Assembly: GCF_947179515.1 (NCBI RefSeq)
Contig: NC_067485.1
Location: 75,680,646 to 75,744,645, forward strand
Direction of reading: 5' to 3'
Source: Apodemus sylvaticus
Lineage: Eukaryota > Chordata > Mammalia > Rodentia > Muridae
DNA: 64,000 nucleotides
Shown: in pieces, positions 56,372 to 64,000 of the stretch
How positions within the stretch are numbered: position 1 is the first letter of the stretch
How the letters are laid out: every line of letters starts with the position of its first letter
Notes under the pieces: model-generated
What the model was told of the DNA's origin: nothing
What the model saw: the letters and a program-made list of their open reading frames with translations, nothing else
Databases searched by the model: none
Position numbers and translations under genes: made by a program

Positions 56372-56948
56372 TTTACTTTTTCCCTTTTTTTATTAATATA
56401 TTCTTTATTTACATTTCAAATAATTTCCCCTTTCCTGGTTCCCCACTTCCCTAAAGTCTTCCCTCCCCCTGTTCCCCAATCCACCCCTTTCCACTCCCCT
56501 GTCCTGGTATTCCCCCACAATGCTGCACTGAGCCCTTCCAGGACCAGGGGCCTTTCATTCCTTCTTCTTGGGCATCATTTGATATGTGCATTGTGTCTTG
56601 GGTATTCCAAGCTTCTGGGCTAATATTCACTTATCAGTGAGTGCATACCATGTGTGTTCTTTTGAGACTGAGTTACTTCACTCAGGATGATATTTTCCAG
56701 TTCCAACCATTTGCCTAAGAAGTTCATGAATTCATTGTTTTTAATAGCTGAGTAATATTCCACTGTGTGAATATACCACACTTTCTGTATCCATTCCTCC
56801 TTTGAGAGACATCTGGGTTCTTTCCAGCTTCTGACTATTATAAATAAGGCTGCTATGAACATAGTGGAGCATGTGTCCTTATTACATGCTGGAGAATCCT
56901 CGGGATATATGCCCAGGAGTGGTATAGCAGGGTCCTCCATTTACTTTT
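56372..56948 (-). mobile_element. 5'-truncated L1 with target-site duplications, antisense
   Basis: TTTACTTTT at 56372-56380 and again at 56940-56948 brackets a minus-strand L1: T-rich tail complement, TTTACATTTCAAATAATTTC, C-rich UTR, TGCTGCACTGAGCCCTTCC, ORF2 stop at 56620-56622 and an uninterrupted ORF2 C-terminal stretch of about 105 codons (pieces: CNKDTCSTMFIAALFIIV, KWLELENIILSEVTQSQ). The open frame shows it is younger than most L1 pieces here. Confidence 0.88.
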
Positions 56949-56989
56949 CTACTTCTTTAACAGTTTTCCATTTGTAGCTTTGTTTTAGG

Positions 56990-57016
56990 TTATTATTATT
57001 ATTATTATTATTATTA
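56990..57016. repeat. (TTA)n microsatellite
   Basis: Nine TTA/ATT units in a row; flanked on the right by an ID-like fragment. Confidence 0.95.
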
Positions 57017-57095
57017 ACAATGAGAATTAAAACCAATACCTTGAATCCACCAGACAGTTGCCCTACCAACTAGAATATATCCCTAGACCACTTTA
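57017..57095 (-). mobile_element. ID-like SINE fragment, antisense
   Basis: GAATTAAAACCAATACCTTG, ACCAGACAGTTGCCCTACC and ACTAGAATATATCCCTAGACC resemble the complement of an ID/B4 head. The TTA run to its left may be the relic of a junction. The next 600 bp are unassigned. Confidence 0.4.
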
Positions 57096-57689
57096 CAGGT
57101 ATTCTTACAGGCAGTGGCTCTGTTCTGCTATTTGACCAATCTCATTTGTCAAATACCTGAGCATATCATAAATGTCCTGCCCCATAGAAGTCTATTGAAT
57201 TTAATGCATTAAGGCAACTCTAATTTTTATGCTTCCTTTTTATGATTTTATTTATAGCAGATGCTCAAGAAATAGCTGATGAGCAGGCTATACGTATTTT
57301 TACAGGTATAAAATACTTTTACCAAAATGTAAAGATCAAATGAAGTCTTTTCCAGAATTTTACCCTAACATGTTTATTATCTGTTTTTCTTAAGTCATTG
57401 TTTTAATTTATAAGATAATTTAAGAACCATATATATGTGGAAATGTACAAGGGCCCATTTATTTAAAAATAACTAGCAAACATGCAAAAAATAATTTTAA
57501 TCAATTTTGGTTCTGTCTAGAATTATTAATTCTATTTTATGCTCACTGGAATATTTTAGTTCTAATAGCAAATCATTCCTTTCTTGTCTGTTCTATGTAA
57601 AATATTGGTTCAGATCTTCCTGCCAATGTCTCTTCTAGAGAATGAGTATCTGCTATTTTATTATGAAATTTTTGAAGAATGCTCTGTGT

Positions 57690-57966
57690 GTAGAGGCCAC
57701 ATTTGGGGTGCCACCTCAAAAGGTTTTAGGGGTTAATGTCAACTCTATTAATTCCCCCAGCATGATAGTGGCGAACACGTTTTCAAGGGCTTCCTGAGTA
57801 TAAAATCTGGAGCCCAATCTCTAGCTCTGAAATTTCATCGGCAGGAAGTGCCGCTTGCAGCCCTCGGTGTGGGCCCGATAAAGCGGCTGATGCTGTTGCT
57901 GTTGATAACCCCCCTACATTAAAGCCTTTCAACCTTCGACAATTTTCAATTCCAAGCCAAACCTAA
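57690..57966 (+). mobile_element. Possible solo LTR
   Basis: Begins TGTAGAGGCCACATTTGGGG and ends near CCAAACCTAACA, about 277 bp, so it has TG...CA ends. It contains GAGTATAAAATCTGG (57798-57812, TATA-like) and CTACATTAAAGCC (57915-57927, polyadenylation-like), and its GC content is above the surroundings. No internal retroviral sequence adjoins it and I find no clear 4-6 bp target duplication. Family unknown. Confidence 0.35.
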
Positions 57967-58504
57967 CAATTTTATTTTCTGTGTGTTTCTCATTTACCCA
58001 GAGTAATATGCTGTCCTTCCCCAAGGCGTATCGGGTTCACTCAGCACACGATGGTGAGAAAAGTTTGCTACGTTCATTTTCCAGAACGCTAGCTGCTTCG
58101 CATTGGCCAGAGTGAAACTCTACTTTCCCCAAACTTATAATGAAAAGGCGTTAGCACAGAGCCCACGCGGATGCCGGTTTAAGGTTTAAGGTTAGACTTT
58201 CTCTCTGCTCTGTCTTTTCATTTAGAGCGACTCTATACTCTCCTCCCAGGATTCTGAGGACAAATATTTGAGAAACAACCCTGAGAACTTCTGTCCAGCT
58301 GTTCTTCCTCTTTCCAAAGTCAATAGATGGTTTCAAATGGATTTCTGAAATGTGTCTTTTTCTAAAAAACATGGCAACCCACAGCCAGTGAAAATTACTC
58401 ATTAGTGGGCATGGTTTGCTGCAAGGGATCAAATATCAAGGTACCAGCATCAACTGAGGTTTTAACTGTGTACAGAGAAAGGCCTGACTCTCTTTATTTT
58501 CTTT
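57967..58504. other. No recognised feature
   Basis: Unique-looking; the 93-residue minus-strand frame at 58151-58432 has no known motif. Confidence 0.5.
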
Positions 58505-58633
58505 TATTTGAGACATACTTTGCTCTATAGTCTAAACTGGCCTGGATTTCCCTGTGGTCTTGAACTCACAGTGATTCGCCTTCTTTATCCTTCCAAGTAC
58601 CAGCATTAGAGTTATGAACCACCACACTTGGCT
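58505..58633 (-). mobile_element. B1 SINE, old, antisense
   Basis: TTTGAGACATACTTTGCTC, TATAGTCTAAACTGGCCTGG, GTGGTCTTGAACTCACAGTG, TTATCCTTCCAAGTACCAGC and GAACCACCACACTTGGCT: antisense B1 in full order, diverged. Confidence 0.75.
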
Positions 58634-60977
58634 AAAAGGAAGGTTTGAATGACCTGTTGAATCAGCATAGGTAAAAGTATGTAACACACCAGAAATCTAC
58701 TGTAATTTTTTATGGGAGTGGGTGGACAAGATCTGTGTATGTCTGTTTTCTTGTTTCTTCTAGGTGTTCTGCAGAGCGAGGCAGTAAACATCGTGTAGAC
58801 AGACTGTGAGGACAGCGCGTTTTCCTCATTTGGATATGTTTACGATCTAGGGAACAGGTGGCAACAATGTGCATTTGGGGGCACAGTGATAAAAATGTAC
58901 ACTTTAATTTGTGTTGGGATTTTACAGGTTTCCAACACACAGCCTAGCCTTTCAAAAGATCCAACACCCCATAAGGAGAACCCTGTCCTAGATTATAAAC
59001 AAGTGACTGAATACACGTGAGGTTGGAGACAGGTTGTTTGCGCCGCTCAACCGCAGGCTGAGTGGGAGAGTATTTTGAGCTGAGTGTTGGGACTGCTCTC
59101 TCAGTTTCAATATGCAGACTTTAAGTATGGGAGATTTATCAGGACTCAATGCAAAGCCAGGTTGGGAAAGGCTGATCTGCTTGAAAACATGTAGAGATGC
59201 CTGTATCTAGACTCTCTGAAGGTGTCTATTCCAAGAGTTCCCAGCAAACTGAGTGTGGTTCATCCAGTGTGGCTGAGCAGGGTGAGGCGGTCCATGATCG
59301 TCTACAGAGGTCTCTATGAGGTCATCTCCTTTCCCTAACCAGCTGGACACTGCCTTCTTTTCTACATGGACATGGATTTCTGTCTAGAAGCCTCAGCTGC
59401 TGAAGACAAAACCATTTACTAAGGCTTTCAAAAGATTATGAATTTTTTATTTTACCTGTTTCATTATTGTTTTAGACTGCTCAAGTCTCCAACAAGAAGA
59501 ACTATGGAACAATGGAACCATTTTAATAAATTATATAGCAACAAGCACTTTATATTTAAGAGCATTGAGAGAAAAAGTCTCCAAACAAGACAGCATTACA
59601 TGCATTAAAAACGTTAAAAACAGAGACCCACAAATACTCTGTTTTTAAGGAGCAATGATCTATTCTACCAAATGAAACCTTCATATGTAAAGTCCCAGCT
59701 CAAGACTACTATCAGCTACACTGAGTTTTGTCAATGCTCTGTATATTTGTTAACTCTTGGAACATTTTTTTTCAGATAGAGTTTCTTTGTTTCTTAAGGA
59801 GGATTAATAATAGTTGACTTACTTAAATTTGTAAGACATAATGATTGAGAACTACCTATATGATTATATATTCAGAAAAATTTAAAGCAAATAAAACAGG
59901 CATTTTCTTTTTGTATCAATCCATCATGTATATATAACAATAAAGTAAATAAATACAGAAGAAATACAGATTATCATTACACTTCTCCTTCCCATGGATT
60001 ATTTAATTTTTCACCTTCTCTTCCAGTTTTGTTTTGTCTTTTTTTTTTTTTTTTTTTGCCGATATCTAAAAGTCCTGGCAGAGGCTCAGAGCACTGTCCA
60101 GATGAGAGGCGTTCTCATTTCTCCTTTTAGCCCCTTGAAATTTATCTTTGCAAGGGTAACTCACAAATCTTTTTCAAACCCTTAATCTGAAAAGTCTGCT
60201 TTCTGACAACAGGGTGATCATGTAACCTCAGCATTCAATAAACGTCCCTTCCCTTCTTCCAGAACCTTCCACATAATCCCTTGATTGGCTCCCATTTGTT
60301 TATTCAACTTCCGTCACTGTCGGGTACCAAGTAAGCCCCCCGCACCTAGGCGAGTAGGTGTGTACAGTCTGTTTGTGAGAATAAACAATGATCTTTAATT
60401 ATTCAAGTTGGAGCAGTGAAAATCCAATGTCAATTGTATCGTTCATGTTAAAAAGACAAGCTGCAGAAGGAATGTGTGCAGAGTAAACTTCCACATTAAT
60501 GATTACTCTTGAATGTATTGGGGAATATACTTCCTTAAGGAAACACCCAGCATTGTCTCAAGGTAAATTCTATTAAGTTTCTGTAAGAAGATCTCAGCCA
60601 TCCTTCCCAGCAAAACTGTTGCTGTCAAATATACAGTACATGTTTGCAGCATCCAGAGGAAAATACGCCATTGTTAACCTCCCCAAACCTAAATGTGCTA
60701 AACGCAGTTCTCAGTAGACAACCCCACCCACAGTAGACGGAAGAGTCTAGCTCTCTTCAAGACAGTCATTGAGCAAGCAGAAAAACAAACTACTCATTCT
60801 GCCAACCAACAGTTGGACCTAGGGTGATTTCACGACTCACTTGTAGCCACCTTCTACAAATAAGGCATTAAAAGAAGTGAAATATTTGTTGTTTTTTTGG
60901 TAAACAATTCTATTTAAAAACAATTAAACACTATTTTTCTTTATATAAAAGTCATTTTAAATTAAAATTGATTATTA
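58634..60977. other. 2.3-kb repeat-poor stretch, no recognised gene
   Basis: No interspersed repeat is recognised. A T19 run at 60039-60057 follows a pyrimidine stretch. The frames are short and unrecognised. Confidence 0.5.
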
Positions 60978-61150
60978 TAGTGTGTATGTGTGTCCCCTTG
61001 CATATTTGTTCCCGAAGTGCACATGTAGATTGCAGCTTTTGTAGAGTTACGTCTCTCCTTCCATCTTTATTTATGTCCTTTGGACACAACTTACATCACC
61101 AGACTTATGAGAAAAGTGTTTGGTCTTCTTAAACCATTTCCATGACCCTA
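60978..61150 (-). mobile_element. B3-like SINE, antisense, diverged
   Basis: TAGTGTGTATGTGTGTCCCC at the tail side, then CCTTTGGACACAACTTAC, ATCACCAGACTTATGAG and a degraded CTTAAACCATTTCCATGACC, the complement of a B3 head. Confidence 0.45.
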
Positions 61151-61344
61151 AAATTTCTTTATAATGGTGACGTTAAAGGCATGGGATTCATATGTGTGTG
61201 TGTGTTTTGATATTAAGTTAAAAAACACTAAAAATAGATTTAATTTTAATTTTTTAAAGAAATTTAAGAAATTTTTCTCTTCTAGATCAGAAAAATAAAC
61301 ATATAAACATTAGAGATAATTTTATATTAGTATTGTGCTAGAGA

Positions 61345-61430
61345 AACTGGATTTCTGTGGGCAGAGGGAAGCGAATTCTTATATTTGTTGTAGTGAGCTT
61401 AGCCCTTTACAGCTAGGCCATCTTGCCAAC
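61345..61430 (-). mobile_element. B2/B3-like SINE head fragment, antisense
   Basis: TTGTAGTGAGCTTAGCCC, TTTACAGCTAGGCCATC and TTGCCAACTG resemble the complement of a tRNA-derived SINE A-box region. Short and old. Confidence 0.35.
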
Positions 61431-64000
61431 TGAATTATTTAAGAACAAATTGTTAAAAAAATATATAACCTCTTTTTTTTAAGTATAAATATTTGTGTGG
61501 TAAAGCTCAAAGATGGAGAAAACAGCACTTTGTAGCAGATTCCAGATAAATCATTTTTTTATAGTGAATATGATACACTTTTCCACCCAAATATAAGTCA
61601 GTCCATAGTGTGTTTTCTCTGTGTTATTGAAGAAAGCATTGGCAATAAAATTCCAAACATTCAAAAATTTCTAAAGAAATATGAGATGAAGTTTTTAAAT
61701 TACATGGTATCCTTCATACAAAAGGAAAAGGTATGAATTTTGTTGTTGCTGCTGTTGCTTACGACTTGAGTAAAACAAACAAGTCATAGCACTTATTTCA
61801 AAATATGGGAGCTGCATTTACAGCCATGAGCAGATTCACTAGCACCAGCAGAGGGTTTTACAATTCATAGAGTTAAAAAAAAAAATCCTAATTTGACTTT
61901 TGGGCCATCTGTTACCCCTGTGATTTCCTCAAGTTCAGTTATTGCTGTAAGTTTCCTCCAGCTATCTGCTTCTGCCAAGTACAGACAGCAACATTTAAAG
62001 CCACAGCATATAGAAAAATAGATTTAAAACTTAGCCAGGGCCACTTTGGGTATTTCCAGGAAAATAAATGTATACTTTATTTTAGTCGCTGAAGTAAGGG
62101 GGACACACACAAAAGATAAAAAAAAATGCGCTTTAGGACAACTCTCATGTGCAGGCATCCAAACAGTGTTGGATTTTAGAAGTATGAAGAGATACAACTA
62201 TTTTGTATTCCTTTTACCTCATTCTTCTGTAAAAGATAATAGGGGGAGAATAAATTTCTCTAGAGTTCAATAGGATGAGCCTCTCGAAATTTTTTATAAT
62301 GCTGAAGTCTCTCAAAAAATTACTCTGTGGCCAGAGTGACAGTTTTGACAAACTCGGCTGCAATTAAAATGTTTCGGTCTGCTTAGGGCCTACTCAACAC
62401 AGGCCTCATTTGTCCTGCCCTGCCTTCGTTTTTACTTAAAGACGTTGAGAGAAAGCAGGAGAGCAGACAAACAAACTCAGAACACCTTCGCACATTTTGG
62501 ATAAAATTTCACTTAATGCAACTGTGGCGCCAGTATCATGCGTGGGATGGTACTGTGCAAAATATGTTTATATAACATGGCTGCGTGCCTCTGAGATCTT
62601 TCAAATTCCTCCCTGAGAGCTTCAGTCACTCAGTGTTCACTCATCCAAAACCCTTTATATTCTCAAATATCTCAACTCAGTTTCACTGTAAAAGCCACAC
62701 ATTGAATGGAAGAAAATCAAATAGATGCGGAAATTTTGAAAGATTCAATATTTCCCTTGATGTTTCATTACTAAGGTGGAGAGAGATTGAATATACTAAC
62801 TATGGTATTCTGAAATGTGTAGCTTCTGCCTCACTTTATCATGGAGTTTTATACATGCCTTGGAATTATTAATGATAATTAATATATTTTTAGCATTAAA
62901 TAACATTTTGACCTGCTCTGATTTTGACCTGCTCTGAATTTTGTGGATGGCGGGGGGAAGGAAAACTCATTGAGCTCAGATTGTTTAATGTATCCATCAT
63001 CAGGTACAGCAAGAACCTAGTCTTTGTTATTTCAAGTTCCACACTCTTTGCAGTCAACAATGCCCAGTCTCTGTTTACTTGGAGTTCATATCTCGCCTGG
63101 ATTCATAAGTATGAGCTGTTCATGTCACCTCACTGTTCAACAAGCAATGTAAATGAGCTGTATTCTTCCTAGGTATTGATTTCATCCTGAAAATCATTCA
63201 ATTGATAACAATTAGCGGTTTTAGATGAGTGCATGAATACCATAGAGAGAGGGTTGGAGCTAATTAATGAGGGATTCTGGGAAGCTCTGTTGTGTTCCTC
63301 GTTTCCTGTTGGATGGTTAGACATGAAACCTTGAGGTTGTCAAATGAGCAACACCTTTGCATCAGTATTAGATTCACACACAAGGAAAATTAATTACAGG
63401 AAAGCTATCTCCAAGCCACTTTGTCAATTCTCACCACAGGAAATCCTCACTTGGGAAGGAAGAGTGAAGTCATGCTGTCTTAGAAGATTCTTGTTTGTAT
63501 GTGCTTGATTGTATTTATGTCTTCTTCTCAAAGGGAGATGATGACATAGAACATTTATTTATTTATTTATTTAGTTTGTTTGTTTTAGATGACTGTTAAA
63601 CACAACTCTCTGAAAGATGTAGGTTTAGTGAAACAAACCAGATAGTTCTTCAATCCCCTGTCACAATGTAGTGTTCATACTAATAAACTGTAAGAATTCA
63701 AATGTTCTTCTCAGTACTGATTTGATATTTATGTCAAAGTTGAACCCTGGAATAAGTCATGTGGCCTTAATTGTAGAAATTTTATGCCAATATTTCTCCT
63801 ACATACCAGCTAAATGTGTGAGACATTTACTAATTAAATTAGCCAAAGTCATGCTGGGCTATCTAATTTTTTATTCAAAAACTTCAATCATAATTCTGTT
63901 ACTTATATTGATTTTTTTATACCTATATCCAAGTCTTAACTATAGCTACTTACATAAGGTTTCCAAGTAAAAGTTAATGAGGATTGTGAGTAGTGAACCA
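61431..64000. other. 2.6-kb repeat-poor stretch, no recognised gene
   Basis: AT-rich sequence with no recognised SINE or LINE; a short (ATTT)n run lies at 63553-63572. The frames at 62046-62273, 62585-62872 and 63671-63970 are under 100 codons and show no known motif. Confidence 0.5.

Noticed and set aside
60025..60060. Pyrimidine tract and CAG resembling a splice acceptor (CTTCTCTTCCAG)
   Set aside because: Followed at once by T-rich non-coding sequence and a T19 run, with no open exon or donor downstream.

Overview
The window looks like non-coding nuclear DNA of a murine rodent (rat/mouse group). The evidence is the repeat content: B1, B2/B3, ID-like and composite B4 SINEs, rodent L1 elements with the pyrimidine-rich L1 3' UTR, and many long GT, GA and TTTC microsatellites. 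The best preserved L1 (28.4-33.6 kb) reads closer to the rat L1 lineage as I remember it, but I see no young ID element and the freshest B1 looks mouse-like, so I do not settle the species. I found no protein-coding gene, exon, tRNA or rRNA that I can support. The long open frames are decayed L1 ORF1/ORF2 or translations of simple repeats.

Layout. 0-10 kb: a mosaic of old SINE and L1 pieces, including an L1 with a 5' inversion (3.05-3.63 kb) and two L1 fragments forming an imperfect inverted repeat (4.9 and 6.8 kb). 10-23.9 kb: mostly unrecognised AT-rich sequence with scattered SINEs, an Lx-type L1 3' UTR (17.4 kb) and microsatellites. 23.985-33.818 kb: a nested L1 stack. An older minus-strand L1 (A), bounded by 9-bp target duplications, was interrupted by a truncated L1 (B) and by an almost full-length L1 (C); C's arrival coincides with loss of about 0.7 kb of A. 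34-40 kb: another Lx 3' end, a rodent repeat resembling URR1, a site hit by both an L1 and a B1 (three copies of one 14-bp target sequence), and a B4 SINE split by a 240-bp pyrimidine microsatellite. 40-53.5 kb: SINEs, compound microsatellites and a truncated L1 at 50.5 kb. 53.5-64 kb: repeat-poor except for a truncated L1 at 56.4 kb with target duplications, a possible solo LTR at 57.7 kb and a few SINE remnants.

Thirteen of the fifteen L1 pieces I recognise lie on the minus strand. Sense L1 insertions are usually depleted in introns, so this is weak support for the window lying in a large intron of a plus-strand gene; equally it could be chance in an intergenic region. No new biological system is evident. 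What is worth a second look is the insertion history, the secondary-structure-prone repeats, one octamer-plus-TATA promoter-like site at 45.5 kb, and the long repeat-poor tracts. All family names are from memory of consensus sequences, without a database search.
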